Part shown: one piece after another, positions 17,692 to 26,832 of the stretch
How the letters are laid out: every line of letters begins with the position of its first letter
How positions within the stretch are numbered: position 1 is the first letter of the stretch
Assembly: GCA_964560495.1 (NCBI GenBank)
Contig: CAZLMM010000005.1
Span: 62,001-126,000 of the forward strand
From: UBA5069 sp964560495
GTDB taxonomy: Bacteria > Chloroflexota > Anaerolineae > Caldilineales > Caldilineaceae
Length of the DNA stretch: 64,000 bases
Reading direction: 5' to 3'
The notes under the pieces: generated by a model
Told to the model about the DNA's origin: nothing
What the model saw: the letters and a program-made list of their open reading frames with translations, nothing else
The model's database searches: none
Position numbers and translations under genes: made by a program

Positions 17692-18474
17692 TCACGCAGG
17701 CGGATAGGCAAAGAGCTTGCGCCCGTCGCCGGCAGTCTGGCCGCCGTCGATGACCAGCGTGTGGCCGGTGATCCAGGCTGCATCGTCGCTGGCCAGAAAG
17801 AGGAACGCACCGGCCACATCTGCGGGCGTGCCGGTGCGCCCCAAGGGAATCAGCCGCTCCTGATAGAACTCGGTGAACTCGGGTGGGTCGATCTCTTTGG
17901 AGAGGGGTGTGACACAGTAGCCGGGCGCGACCGCATTGACGCGGATGCCCAGGTGCGCCAGGTCCAGGGCCATGGTCTTGGTCAGGAGGATCACGCCGCC
18001 CTTGCTGGCGTTGTAGTGCGCATACTTCACCTCAGCCGCGATGCCGTTCTTGCTCGCCATGTTGACGATCGCGCCGCCCCCCTGTTTTGCCATCTGCCGG
18101 GCCACCAACTGGGCCACGTTGAAAACGCCAGTCAGGTTGACGTCGATGATGCGCCGCCACTCCTCCGGCTCGATGTCGAGGAAGTGGGTCTCTGCGGCGA
18201 TGCCGGCCACATTGGCCAGAACGTCGATGCTCCCCCAGGCCGCGACCGCCGCATCGACGGCAGCCTGCACCTGGCTGCGGTCGCGCACATCGCCAGCGAA
18301 GGTCAGCACGCGCTGGCCCGCGTTCCATGCCTGCGCCGCTGCGTTCAGGTTGCCCTCGTTGTTATCGAAGGCCAGTACATTGGCGCCTTCGCTCAGGAAA
18401 CGTTCGACGATGACCTTGCACAGCCCGCGCGCGGCGCCAGTGGCGAAGATGACCTTATTGGTGAATCGTTGCAT
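17692..18474 (-). CDS. SDR family NAD(P)-dependent oxidoreductase
   Basis: A 260-residue classical short-chain dehydrogenase of normal length. Seen: an N-terminal cofactor motif TGAARGLC (residues 12-19), NVAGI near 86-90, Asn111, catalytic Ser139 (NMASKNG), Tyr152 and Lys156 in YNASK, and VNAVAPGYCVTPL for the C-terminal part. The family glycine pattern is TGxxxGxG; here the last Gly is Cys, which is unusual and could alter the dinucleotide pocket. LAFDNNEG after strand 2 favours NAD(H). The substrate is probably a sugar or sugar alcohol, since the gene lies between ABC sugar permeases and a NamZ-type hydrolase. Confidence 0.88.
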   Translation of the reverse strand: MQRFTNKVIFATGAARGLCKVIVERFLSEGANVLAFDNNEGNLNAAAQAWNAGQRVLTFAGDVRDRSQVQAAVDAAVAAWGSIDVLANVAGIAAETHFLDIEPEEWRRIIDVNLTGVFNVAQLVARQMAKQGGGAIVNMASKNGIAAEVKYAHYNASKGGVILLTKTMALDLAHLGIRVNAVAPGYCVTPLSKEIDPPEFTEFYQERLIPLGRTGTPADVAGAFLFLASDDAAWITGHTLVIDGGQTAGDGRKLFAYPPA

Positions 18475-18546
18475 GACACTGCCCCAATCGAATTTGATCT
18501 TGTGGAAAGAGCAACCACGAGGGTTGCTCTGACGGGTTGGAAATCA

Positions 18547-19389
18547 TCATCCTTTGACGCCCGAAACGACGATGCCTTGCAGGAAGATGCGCTGCGTCAC
18601 AAAAAAGACGGTGATGGGAACAAGCGTCGAAAGCGCAGTCATCGCCATCAGGTATTGTACATCGGTCTGTGTACGCCCCATAAAGCGAGTCAATCCCAAC
18701 GTCACGGTGAACAGTTCAGGGCTGTTGAGATAGATCAGCGGGCCAAAGAAATCATTCCAACTCCAGGTAAATTGATAGACTGCGACGACCAGGAGGGCTG
18801 CTGTGCTTTGCGGCAAGAGAATGCGAAAGAAAACTCCAAAGCGGCTGCAGCCGTCGATGAGCGCGGCCTCGTCGTAGTCACGCGGGATGGTCATGAAGAA
18901 CTGGCGCAGCAGAAAGATGCTGAAGGCGTCGCCCAGAAAGAGCGGCAGCACCAGCGGGTTGTAAGTGTTGACCCAGCCTAGCTTGGCGAAGATCATGAAG
19001 AGAGGGATCAGCGTCACCTGGCTGGGCAGCATCATGGTGCTGAGTACGAGCACGAAGAGAACCGTCCGCCCAGGAAAGTCGATGCGGGCAAAGGCATAGG
19101 CGGCGATGGAGCACGACATCACCACGGCAATTACATTGAGCGCGGTGATAAGAGCTGTGTTCGTGAAGAAGACGGCGAAATTTCCCTTGTTCCACGCCTC
19201 GATGTAATTCTGCCAGCGATAATCTGCCGGAATCCATGTGGGCGGAATCTGCCAGATCTCCGCGGTCGACTTGCCTGCTGTCAGAAACATCCACAGCCAG
19301 GGAATCAGGAACAGAATCGCCCCAGGCAGCACCAATAGCGTCCAGCCTAGTTGACGGCGCACAGCGCGCCAGCGCACCCTGTTTACCAT
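18547..19389 (-). CDS. ABC sugar transporter permease, MalG type
   Basis: A 280-residue inner-membrane permease with six predicted membrane helices. The coupling-loop EAA motif is visible as YDEAALIDGCSRFGVFFRILLPQS. The N-terminal QIPPTWIPADYRWQNYIEAW is typical of carbohydrate uptake transporter 1 (CUT1) MalG-like subunits. The start directly abuts the stop of the partner permease gene, so both are probably made as one translational unit. No ATPase subunit is encoded nearby; CUT1 systems often share a multitask ATPase encoded elsewhere. It would import an oligosaccharide or glycoside delivered by the lipoprotein encoded upstream. Confidence 0.92.
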   Translation of the reverse strand: MVNRVRWRAVRRQLGWTLLVLPGAILFLIPWLWMFLTAGKSTAEIWQIPPTWIPADYRWQNYIEAWNKGNFAVFFTNTALITALNVIAVVMSCSIAAYAFARIDFPGRTVLFVLVLSTMMLPSQVTLIPLFMIFAKLGWVNTYNPLVLPLFLGDAFSIFLLRQFFMTIPRDYDEAALIDGCSRFGVFFRILLPQSTAALLVVAVYQFTWSWNDFFGPLIYLNSPELFTVTLGLTRFMGRTQTDVQYLMAMTALSTLVPITVFFVTQRIFLQGIVVSGVKG

Positions 19390-20307
19390 CTAGCGCGCGG
19401 CCTCACCTTCATAGTAAACATAGCGCCTCGACAGCCATTGAAAGAGCAGTGTGAAAGAAATGATGATGGCGAAGATCACCCAGGCTACTGCAGAGGCATA
19501 TCCGAAGCGAACTTGCAAGAAGGCTTTGTTGTAGAGATAGAGCACCATGCTCAAGGTGGCGTTGTTTGGGCCGCCCTTGGTCATGATCAGCGCCTGGGTG
19601 AAGAACTGAAAAGCCGCAATCGTGCTGATAGTCACATTGAAGAGGATGGTCGGCGAGAGCATGGGTAGGGTGACTGCCCAGAACCGCTGCCGGCGACTGG
19701 CGCCGTCGATGATCGCGGCCTCGTAGAGATGGGTGGGGATGCCCTGCAACCCGGCCAGGAAGAGCAACACATTTGCGCCCACGCTCCACATGCTCAACAG
19801 GATGATGGCGGGCAGCGCCCACGTCGAGTCGTAGAGCCAGTTGGGGCCTTGGATACCAAAGAAGCCGAGCAGATTGTTGATGAGGCCGGCCCGTGGGTTG
19901 AAGATCTGCAGCCACACGAGCGACGCCGCCACACCGGAGATGACCGTGGGAAGATAGTAGACTGTACGCCAGGCGCCTAGTCCGAAGATCCGTTGGTTGA
20001 GCATCAGAGCGATCAGCAGCGACACGGAGACGCCCAGGGGCACAGTGGTAAAGACATAGATAAAGGTCACCCGCAGGCTCTGCCAGAAGAGTGCATCGTT
20101 GAGCAGTTCCGTATAGTTTTTGAGGCCAATGAAGTAATTGCGGGTCAGCAGATCGGATTCAAAAAAACTCAATCCAAAGGAAAAGAGCATGGGGCCGATG
20201 ATCAGCCCCACAAAACCGATGATCCACGGCGCAATGCAAAGATACGCCGTGAGGATGTCGTGCTGTCGCTGGGTCAGGCTGATCCGCCGTGTGCGTGTCT
20301 GCCACAT
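19390..20307 (-). CDS. ABC sugar transporter permease, MalF type
   Basis: A 305-residue permease with six predicted membrane helices and the EAA motif YEAAIIDGASRRQRFWAVTL. ATG 20307 is preferred because GAGGT lies eight bases upstream; ATG 20313 is possible but only two bases from that site. The N-terminal helix (LCIAPWIIGFVGLIIGPMLF) is typical of CUT1 MalF-like subunits. It pairs with the adjacent MalG-like permease and the binding protein 154 bases upstream. The intervening gap carries a palindromic repeat element, which may cause differential expression of binding protein and permeases. Confidence 0.92.
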   Translation of the reverse strand: MWQTRTRRISLTQRQHDILTAYLCIAPWIIGFVGLIIGPMLFSFGLSFFESDLLTRNYFIGLKNYTELLNDALFWQSLRVTFIYVFTTVPLGVSVSLLIALMLNQRIFGLGAWRTVYYLPTVISGVAASLVWLQIFNPRAGLINNLLGFFGIQGPNWLYDSTWALPAIILLSMWSVGANVLLFLAGLQGIPTHLYEAAIIDGASRRQRFWAVTLPMLSPTILFNVTISTIAAFQFFTQALIMTKGGPNNATLSMVLYLYNKAFLQVRFGYASAVAWVIFAIIISFTLLFQWLSRRYVYYEGEAAR

Positions 20308-20351
20308 ACTCATGGACCTCAAAAGAGTCGGGTATGTCCAGAATTGATACG

Positions 20352-20428
20352 CCGTAGGGGCTTGAACAGCGTCGGCAGCGCTTCGCTATCGCGAAATAGC
20401 GCATTCGCCGCCCTTCAAGCCCCTACGG
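20352..20428. repeat. Palindromic intergenic element, copy A
   Basis: A 77-base element bounded by perfect 15-bp inverted repeats CCGTAGGGGCTTGAA (20352-20366) and TTCAAGCCCCTACGG (20414-20428), with an imperfectly palindromic interior. Related copies occur at 27001-27076, 42365-42434 and 43534-43603. It lies between binding-protein and permease genes. Confidence 0.85.
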
Positions 20429-20461
20429 ATCAACACTGATCGTTGGCAATCATGCTTTGTC

Positions 20462-21889
20462 TCACCCGCCTGCCCGCGCCAATTCCGCCTTCTGCGCGTC
20501 AGTTACCTGCTGCGCGACCTCCACCATGATGTCGACGGGCGCCTTGCCCTCAAGGAAGATGGAATCCATGGCCGGGTTGATAAGCTCATCGGCGATGGAC
20601 TGATAGCGGAAGAGCTGCGGCGCGCGAGCTTCGCCGCTGGTCAGTTGGTCGATGACCACTTCGAGTTCGACTGGGCCAAGACGGGCGTCGAGGCTGCGCA
20701 GTGTATCCGGCCACTTATTGGCCGCGCTGATCAGACCCGGAATACGTCCGGCCACCCTGGCGACGCTGTCCTGATAGTAGTCGCTCACACTCATCCACTT
20801 GAGGAAATCCCACACCGCGTCCTGGTTACCGCGCTCGGCCACGCCCTTGTAGACGCACCAGATATCAGGCGCACCCATGCTCGCCTGGTCCACAGGGCCT
20901 TTTGCCACGTGCCCAATGTTCCACGAGCCTTCGGGTAGGGCGTCAGCCAGCGAGAAGAACTGGTCGGCGCTGCGCTCGGCAAAGGCGACGATGCCCGCCG
21001 GCAGCACGCCCGTCCAGGTGTTGGGAATGCCAGTTGCGTTGACCTGGTTCGTCTGGGCAAAGCAGTTGATGTCCCACATGCCCTGACGAATCCATTCCAG
21101 GGCTTCCAGTGCAGGCGCCTCGCCCAGGAGACAGGTCATGTAATCGTTGGGGTCGCGCACCTTGCCGCCAAAGGCCTCCACATAGTAGAAGTAGCCCAGA
21201 GCGTAGTCTGGCCGCAACTGCGCGCCCCAGCGCGTGATCTGGTCGCCATTTCGCTGCGTCAGCCTGGTGGCTGCCTCGGTGTATTGATCCGTCGTCCAAT
21301 CCACAGTGGGCAGCGCAACGCCCGCCTCTTCGAAGGCGCTCTTGCTGTAATAGACGCTGGTCACGTCGATGTCGGTGACGGTGCCCATACGAGTTTGATT
21401 GATTGGATCCCAGCATTGCTCCCAGCCCGACTTGAGGAAGATCTCATCGGCGTTGGGAATGTCGGCGTCCACGAGCGGCTGCAAGTCGAGAAGCTGCTGC
21501 TTTTCGGCCCAGGTATTGATGATGGGCGGCCAGACGGACATGATGTCGGGTGCAGTGCCGGCAGCCATGTTGGTCAGCGTCTTGGTCTCCCAACCATCGC
21601 CATGCGGCTCCCACAACAGCTCCACATCGCCGTGCTCCTCCTTGTAGCGGGGGAAGGCTTCGTTCACGTTGAACTCGTTCCAGGTTTGACCGGGCACATA
21701 GGCGAACCAATCGAAGCTCGCATAGCGCACCTGTTGGGGTGCAGCAGCCGGCTGCTCACCTCCTGTTGCATCTTGCGCCGCTGGCTGGGAGGGCGCGGCA
21801 GCTGGCGCGCAGGCAACCAACGCGGTTGCACCGGCTGCCAACGCGCTCATACGTAAGAACTCACGTCGCGATACTCTTTTGGATGACAT
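20462..21889 (-). CDS. Extracellular solute-binding lipoprotein of an ABC sugar transporter
   Basis: A 475-residue family 1 solute-binding protein. ATG 21889 is chosen because AGGAGG precedes it and a signal follows directly. The N-terminus has a twin-arginine motif (SRREFLRMSALAAG) and a lipobox ALVAC, so it is probably exported folded by Tat and lipid-anchored. A Pro/Ala/Gln linker follows. The body has the pattern of MalE-like proteins, with MAAGTAPDIMSVWPP near the N-terminal lobe and WDFLKWMSVSDYYQ near the C-terminal lobe. It should capture the glycoside imported by the two downstream permeases. Confidence 0.92.
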   Translation of the reverse strand: MSSKRVSRREFLRMSALAAGATALVACAPAAAPSQPAAQDATGGEQPAAAPQQVRYASFDWFAYVPGQTWNEFNVNEAFPRYKEEHGDVELLWEPHGDGWETKTLTNMAAGTAPDIMSVWPPIINTWAEKQQLLDLQPLVDADIPNADEIFLKSGWEQCWDPINQTRMGTVTDIDVTSVYYSKSAFEEAGVALPTVDWTTDQYTEAATRLTQRNGDQITRWGAQLRPDYALGYFYYVEAFGGKVRDPNDYMTCLLGEAPALEALEWIRQGMWDINCFAQTNQVNATGIPNTWTGVLPAGIVAFAERSADQFFSLADALPEGSWNIGHVAKGPVDQASMGAPDIWCVYKGVAERGNQDAVWDFLKWMSVSDYYQDSVARVAGRIPGLISAANKWPDTLRSLDARLGPVELEVVIDQLTSGEARAPQLFRYQSIADELINPAMDSIFLEGKAPVDIMVEVAQQVTDAQKAELARAGG

Positions 21890-21948
21890 ATTCTCCTCCT
21901 TTGTACACATTGCAGAAACACTCACACGTTTCACTTCTGGTTCGTAGT

Positions 21949-23295
21949 CTACCGATACCACTCTCTCATCTCTCCATGATAAGGCAGGGCCAGCACCTCC
22001 TCCATCAGCGAGCGCGCCTGGTCATTCGTGCGCGTCCATGGATCCATGCGGATCAACTCGAAGAGCAGCTCCTTCGAACGGGACTCATAGGCCAGCAATT
22101 CCACATTGACGGGCGCCACCCGGTCGCGCAGGATGTATGCCTGGAGGGGAACGGGCAGCGGACGAGTCTGAACCCCTTGCACGCCCCGCCGGCTGACCAG
22201 CGTGGGAATCTCAACTTGAAAATCAGCCGGGACGCCTGCCACAAAATGACCCGTGTTGAAGACGTTAGCGATCACCACACGCGGGATGTCGCACGCGATG
22301 GATTCGAGGATGGGTACGATCACCTCGTTGGACTTTTGCGGCGGGAAGTGCTCGCTCACACGCAGGCTGCTGTCTGCGCTGGTCAGCCTCATATCCAGCA
22401 CCTTGTCTTCCCCATACTGGAAATAGCCGTTCCACCAGCCTTCCGGGTCCTCATGCCACCGCTTCTCTGTGGCCGCATCGACATGCGGCCACCAAGGCCA
22501 TGATCCGCCGCCTGGCGTGCAGGTGTCGCCGATGGGAAACGCGCCAAAGCGGCGATAGAGATCCACCGCGACCGGACCAAAGCCATCGCTTGGCCTGCTC
22601 GTCTGCCAGTAAGTTTCGGCTTGCTCGTCAATCCAGCGGTTGATGAGAGGAAAGACATCCTCTCCCTTGTAATAGCAGTGAGTGAGCCAGACGAAGTGAT
22701 TGACGCCGGGGATCTCGAAGCTCAGGTGCTGGCGTTCCAGACCCAGGAGTTCGGCCAGGTGATAGACGCCGGTGAAGCCGTGACAGACGCCCACGACTTT
22801 GGCCTGGGGATATTTTCGCCCCAGATAGGTGATGGCGGCCAACACCGGATTTGCAACCAGGATGTGCTGGGCGGTGGGACAAATCTCCAGGATGTCCTGG
22901 GTGATCGACTCGATGAGCCTGAGCTGATAAAAGTTGATCCAGAAGGCCTCGTCGTGCATGACGTGATAACTTCCGCCAAAGCGATAGCCGTGCTTTTTGC
23001 CAATCGCCAGCCCATCGCGCAGACGATGATGCCCGGCGGCCAGCGCAGTGGTGACGACAAAATCTGCGCCAGCCAACGCCTCTCGCCGGTCGCCGGTCTT
23101 GCGCAGATCGAGCTGCGCACCCACTTCCGCGGCGTAGCGTGTGCAGAGCATGTGCGCCGTGTCCAGCCGCTCCGGGTTGATGTCCATCATGTGGATGACG
23201 CTGCCGGCCAGGGTGGGCGTCAGACACAGATCGCGGATCAGATTGAGGGAAAAGATGGCGCTGCCCGCGCCGATGAGGGCGATCTTGATAGTCAC
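21949..23295 (-). CDS. Glycoside hydrolase family 4 (NAD-dependent alpha-glycosidase or galacturonidase-like)
   Basis: A 448-residue GH4 enzyme. These use NAD+ and a divalent metal for a redox-assisted elimination that cleaves glycosides. Seen: Rossmann motif IALIGAGSAIFS, DINPERLD for NAD ribose binding, ADFVVTTALAAGHH, ANPVLAAITYL, VGVCHGF with the metal-ligand Cys and His, and GVNHFVW with the second His. GH4 members act on alpha-glucosides, alpha-galactosides, alpha-galacturonides or 6-phosphoglycosides. The ABC importer context argues for a non-phosphorylated substrate. The binding-protein gene starts 59 bases downstream, and the FAD oxidoreductase gene ends six bases upstream. Confidence 0.92.
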   Translation of the reverse strand: MTIKIALIGAGSAIFSLNLIRDLCLTPTLAGSVIHMMDINPERLDTAHMLCTRYAAEVGAQLDLRKTGDRREALAGADFVVTTALAAGHHRLRDGLAIGKKHGYRFGGSYHVMHDEAFWINFYQLRLIESITQDILEICPTAQHILVANPVLAAITYLGRKYPQAKVVGVCHGFTGVYHLAELLGLERQHLSFEIPGVNHFVWLTHCYYKGEDVFPLINRWIDEQAETYWQTSRPSDGFGPVAVDLYRRFGAFPIGDTCTPGGGSWPWWPHVDAATEKRWHEDPEGWWNGYFQYGEDKVLDMRLTSADSSLRVSEHFPPQKSNEVIVPILESIACDIPRVVIANVFNTGHFVAGVPADFQVEIPTLVSRRGVQGVQTRPLPVPLQAYILRDRVAPVNVELLAYESRSKELLFELIRMDPWTRTNDQARSLMEEVLALPYHGEMREWYR

Positions 23296-23301
23296 GGTGA
23301 C

Positions 23302-24528
23302 TCATTCCTCCAATTCAAAGGTCAACAGATCGCCGCGGACAAAACGCCCGGCGTCCAATACAGAGAAATCTAGTTGAGCAGGTTCGCCCAACAGCCCACT
23401 CATGTCCAGGCTGGTGCGTCCATGGAGCATGAGCGCGGCCATGCTCTGCGCAACGCCGGCGTGGCAGGTCATGCCGTGGCCGTTCATGCCCAGTGCATGA
23501 TAGAAGTTGGCCAGCCGCTCATCTCGCGACAGAATCGGGAAGCCGTCTTCGGTCGTGCCGTAGACGCAGCACCAGCCGTTGAGGAAGACGCTCTTGGGTA
23601 AATGGTAATAGCGCCGATAGACCCGCTCCACGGCCTGGGGATAGTCATCGTCGTTGACGCGCTTGACGTAATCGGGATCGACGGTAAAGCCGGCCTTGGT
23701 TGTGTGGTGGTGCTGCCCAAAGAGCAGGGTACCACCCAGCTCGCCGCGACACCAGACGCCTTCCTCCTGCACCGCCTCCGGCGCGCTGGTCAGCGGCGCA
23801 AGATCGACGCCGTCGTCGAAGCCCGTCGCGACGCAGACCTGGATGCGTTGGGGCGTCAAAGCCACATGACTGCCCGCCAACGCTGCAATCTTGGCGCCCC
23901 ACGGCCCGCCCGCGTTGAGCACGGTCCCGACCTGCCACTCCCCGCGCCGCGTCACCAGGCTGGTAATGCGCTCGCCGTCGCTGCGTATCTGGAGCACGGG
24001 TGTATTGCGATACACCTGCACACGTCCGGTTGCGACGGCCAGCCGCTCGTAGAGATCGACCAGTTCGTAAGGGTCGATAAAGCCCTGGTTAGGATAAAAG
24101 ACGCCTCCTCGCACACCGCCCGTCTTGATCCAGGGAAAACGGCGCTGCAATTCAGCAACAGTCAGGAATTCATGGGCGTAGATGCTCTCCTCGCCCCGCG
24201 CGAAACGTCGGTAGTAAGCGTCCGGTTCGGGAGGGAACCTTCCCGACCCATAGCGCACGCTCAACATCCCCCAGGGCTGAAAGGAGAAATCGTGCTCACG
24301 GCGCAGTTCTTGAATGCGCGCATAGCCCAGCAGTGTGAGAGAAGCATAGATCGCGCCCATGTCGTGGAGGCAGATGACGCCGGCCGAACCGCCGGTCGTA
24401 CCGCTGGCCGGGTTGTTCTTGTCGAAGAGCGCGATGCGTAGGTTGCTCTGGCGCGCCAATTCGTAAGCGCAGCTCATGCCGATGATCCCGCCGCCGATGA
24501 TAGCGATGTCTGCGTGTTGTGCAATCAT
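23302..24528 (-). CDS. FAD-dependent oxidoreductase, DAO family
   Basis: A 408-residue flavoprotein of the D-amino-acid oxidase/glycine oxidase/sarcosine oxidase superfamily. The dinucleotide-binding motif IIGGGIIGMSCAYEL is at the N-terminus, followed by FDKNNPASGTTGGSAG, a typical FAD loop. The C-terminal part has GWCCVYGTTEDGFPIL and MNGHGMTCHAGVAQ, corresponding to the second FAD-binding motif of the family. It should oxidise a C-N or C-O bond of an amino acid, amino acid derivative or sugar acid. Six bases separate it from the GH4 gene, so it belongs to the same transcript. Confidence 0.88.
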   Translation of the reverse strand: MIAQHADIAIIGGGIIGMSCAYELARQSNLRIALFDKNNPASGTTGGSAGVICLHDMGAIYASLTLLGYARIQELRREHDFSFQPWGMLSVRYGSGRFPPEPDAYYRRFARGEESIYAHEFLTVAELQRRFPWIKTGGVRGGVFYPNQGFIDPYELVDLYERLAVATGRVQVYRNTPVLQIRSDGERITSLVTRRGEWQVGTVLNAGGPWGAKIAALAGSHVALTPQRIQVCVATGFDDGVDLAPLTSAPEAVQEEGVWCRGELGGTLLFGQHHHTTKAGFTVDPDYVKRVNDDDYPQAVERVYRRYYHLPKSVFLNGWCCVYGTTEDGFPILSRDERLANFYHALGMNGHGMTCHAGVAQSMAALMLHGRTSLDMSGLLGEPAQLDFSVLDAGRFVRGDLLTFELEE

Positions 24529-24847
24529 AGTCAGGTTGTTGGTCTCTCTTCAGCGACTCCGAATCAGATGGGTGTATCTAGTACAGGCGGGCGCAAGTAA
24601 CCCAGTGGTTGTCATGCTGAGTTTCCAATGCCCCGCGTGGCATAACGTGGACAAGAAACACCGCCCTTGTCATGCTGAACGTAGTGAAGCATCTACGCCA
24701 GTGAAGCATTTACGTGTCGGCGAGAGTTTCTAGGGAGTTTCCAATGCCCCGCGTGGCAAAACGTGGACAAGAAACACCGCCCTTGTCATGCTGAACGTAG
24801 TGAAGCATCTACGCCAGTGAAGCATCTACGTAACCGAACAGAGCGCA
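24529..24847. repeat. Dispersed intergenic repeat (TGTCATGCTGAA family), two tandem copies
   Basis: This 319-base gap has no supported gene. It holds two tandem copies, about 24611-24733 and 24736-24831, of the repeat seen at 12301-12461. Both contain GTTTCCAATGCCCCGCGTGG, ACAAGAAACACCGCCCTTGT and GTGAAGCAT(C/T)TACG units. It separates the aminotransferase gene from the FAD oxidoreductase gene inside an otherwise tight directon. Confidence 0.8.
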
Positions 24848-26128
24848 TCACGCCGGCAAACGCATCAACACCTGGCGAGCGCACTCCAGCGTGTGGTCTA
24901 TGTCGGCCTGGGTGTGGGCCGCGCTCACGTGGTTGCGCTTGAGCGCCGTCGGCAACATGAAGATGCCGGCGTCGCACATGGCGCGGCGGAACCAGATATC
25001 CCGGCCCGTGTCGTTGCGCAGCAAATCCGTGTAGCTGACGATCGGCCCGTCGTCCATGAAATAGGGCACGAAAACCGAGCCAAAGAGCGCAACCTTCATG
25101 GGAATGCCCAACTCCTCGGCGATCTCGCTCAGGCCATCGGCTGCCTGGCGCGTCAGGTCGAAACAGCGGCGGTGCACTGCGCCATCTTCCAGCGCGGCGA
25201 TGGTCGCCAGGGCCGCGGCCACGCTGTGAGGATGACCGTTGTAGGTGCCGGCGAAGAAGACGCCGCCGCCCGGTCCAAAACGATCCATAAACCCGGCCTT
25301 GCCGGCCAGCGCAGCAATGGGATAGCCGTTGGCCATGGCTTTGGCGAAGGTGCTCAAGTCCGGCGTCACGCCGCAGATCTTCTGATAGCCGCCCAGTCCA
25401 TGACGAAAACCGGTGATCACCTCGTCGAAGATGAGCACGATGCCCTGTTCCTCGGTCAAGCGGCGCAGGCTTTGTAGGAATTCCAGGCGGGGCATGACGC
25501 AGCCGATGTTGTGAGGAATGATCTCGACGATGATGGCCGCGATCTCGCGCCCGCGCTGCTCCACCAACTCGCTAATGGCCTCCACGTCGTTGAAAGGCAG
25601 GACGAGCGTATGCTCCATGACGCCCGGCGCCGCGCCCAGAGTCAGCACATCGCGCTGACCGATCTTTTCCGGCGGGCTGATGACATTCATTAGCACGGCG
25701 TCGTGCCAACCATGATATGTGCCCTGAAACTTGACGATGAACGAGCGTCCGGTGACTGCGCGCGCCAGGCGCAGAGCTGCATAGGTCGCTTCGGAGCCGG
25801 AGTTGGTGAGCAGCACCCGCTCGGCGCAGGGCACGTGGCCGGCAATGGCCTCGGCCAGCTCGATCTCCACGTCGGTGACGCCCACGCCCATCAGATCGAT
25901 GCGTTGGCTCGCTGCGGCCACAGCCTGATTCACTGCCGGATGGTTGTGCCCCAGGATGAGCGGCCCAAAGGCCGCGTGATAGTCCAGATAGCGCTTGCCG
26001 TCGGCATCGCTGAAGTGCGCACCGTGGGCCTCGACCACGACCAGAGGCCAGCCGATGCGTCGGTTGGCCGAATTGACGCCGCCCGGGATGACCTGCTCGG
26101 CGCGCTGCACCCATGCTTGATTGTTCAT
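24848..26128 (-). CDS. Class III PLP aminotransferase, glutamate-1-semialdehyde aminomutase-like
   Basis: A 426-residue fold-type I PLP enzyme. Seen: GGVNSANR near the N-terminus, the phosphate-binding NSGSEATYAALRLARA (around 109-124), KFQGTYHGWHD, FDEVITGFRHGLGG with PLP-nitrogen-binding Asp235, and STFAKAMANGYPIAAL with Schiff-base Lys263. The overall pattern is close to glutamate-1-semialdehyde 2,1-aminomutase. However, its place in a catabolic regulon with a GntR regulator, sugar importer and DAO-like oxidase suggests a related aminotransferase or aminomutase on another substrate. Its start overlaps the GntR stop (ATGA), so the two are translationally coupled. Tetrapyrrole synthesis is the alternative role; no other hem gene is near. 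Confidence 0.85.
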   Translation of the reverse strand: MNNQAWVQRAEQVIPGGVNSANRRIGWPLVVVEAHGAHFSDADGKRYLDYHAAFGPLILGHNHPAVNQAVAAASQRIDLMGVGVTDVEIELAEAIAGHVPCAERVLLTNSGSEATYAALRLARAVTGRSFIVKFQGTYHGWHDAVLMNVISPPEKIGQRDVLTLGAAPGVMEHTLVLPFNDVEAISELVEQRGREIAAIIVEIIPHNIGCVMPRLEFLQSLRRLTEEQGIVLIFDEVITGFRHGLGGYQKICGVTPDLSTFAKAMANGYPIAALAGKAGFMDRFGPGGGVFFAGTYNGHPHSVAAALATIAALEDGAVHRRCFDLTRQAADGLSEIAEELGIPMKVALFGSVFVPYFMDDGPIVSYTDLLRNDTGRDIWFRRAMCDAGIFMLPTALKRNHVSAAHTQADIDHTLECARQVLMRLPA

Positions 26129-26829
26129 GGCTCCCCTTCCATTCTGCTAAACAAACCTGCCAGCCGCTCACGCAGCGAACGCGCGTGAAAGATCATCAGA
26201 TGGGTTGCATCTTCCGGTTCGCGTGCAGCAATGGCCCGATAGATATTCTCATGCTCACGCAGCGAGGCGCTCATGCTGGCCAGGTCGAGCTGCTTGCCAT
26301 AGCTGAGCAGGTACATATCGGCGCGTTCTTCGTTGCGCAGAACGAACCCGGCTAGCGGTGCGTTGTTGGCTGCCTCGCCCACCAGACGATGAAAATCGCG
26401 CGACCGCTTGAGGAACCCTGCCTGGTCGCCCCGGGCTGCGCACGCCTTCGCCTGCTTGATCGCCTCCTCGATGGCGGCAAGCTGTTCTTCATCAGCCAGG
26501 CGGGCAGCGCGGGCAGCCAGCGTCGGCTCCACCGTCTCGTTGGCGACGAACATGGCGATAAACTCCTCGCGGTCGATGCTGCGCACATAGAGGCCGCGGT
26601 TGCCACGCGGGCCTATCAACCCTTCGTGCTCCAGGATCGCTAGCGCCTCGCGCACCGGCGTCCGGCTGATGGCCAGCATCTCGGCCAACTGCTCCTCGAT
26701 GAGCGATTGGTGCGGCGGATAGTCGCCGGAAAGGATCGCCTCTTTGATGGCGTGATAGGCGGCCTCTCGATACTTGGGAGATCGCTTCACACCAGCCATT
26801 GGGCTAGTTGTCGAAATTGTTGCGTTCAT
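26125..26829 (-). CDS. GntR-family transcriptional regulator, FCD subfamily
   Basis: A 234-residue regulator with an N-terminal winged helix (about 18-80: YREAAYHAIKEAILSG, LAEMLAISRTPVREAL) and a C-terminal all-helical FCD ligand domain. The FCD metal and ligand residues are visible in SRDFHRLV, LREHENIY and IFHARSL. FCD regulators usually bind carboxylates such as sugar acids or amino-acid derivatives. ATG 26829 is used; it lies only a few bases from the predicted transcription start, so the mRNA may be leaderless. A TTGTATACAA palindrome overlaps its promoter, predicting autoregulation. It is followed by the coupled aminotransferase gene. Confidence 0.9.
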   Translation of the reverse strand: MNATISTTSPMAGVKRSPKYREAAYHAIKEAILSGDYPPHQSLIEEQLAEMLAISRTPVREALAILEHEGLIGPRGNRGLYVRSIDREEFIAMFVANETVEPTLAARAARLADEEQLAAIEEAIKQAKACAARGDQAGFLKRSRDFHRLVGEAANNAPLAGFVLRNEERADMYLLSYGKQLDLASMSASLREHENIYRAIAAREPEDATHLMIFHARSLRERLAGLFSRMEGEP

Positions 26830-26832
26830 TGG

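Noticed and set aside
17575..18981. Long plus-strand frame opposite NamZ, SDR and permease genes
   Set aside because: It spans three well-supported genes on the other strand and shows no domain.
24848..26128. Assignment as hemL for tetrapyrrole synthesis
   Set aside because: Sequence is close to the aminomutase family, but coupling to a GntR regulator and a sugar-uptake locus, without other hem genes, makes the biosynthetic name unsafe.
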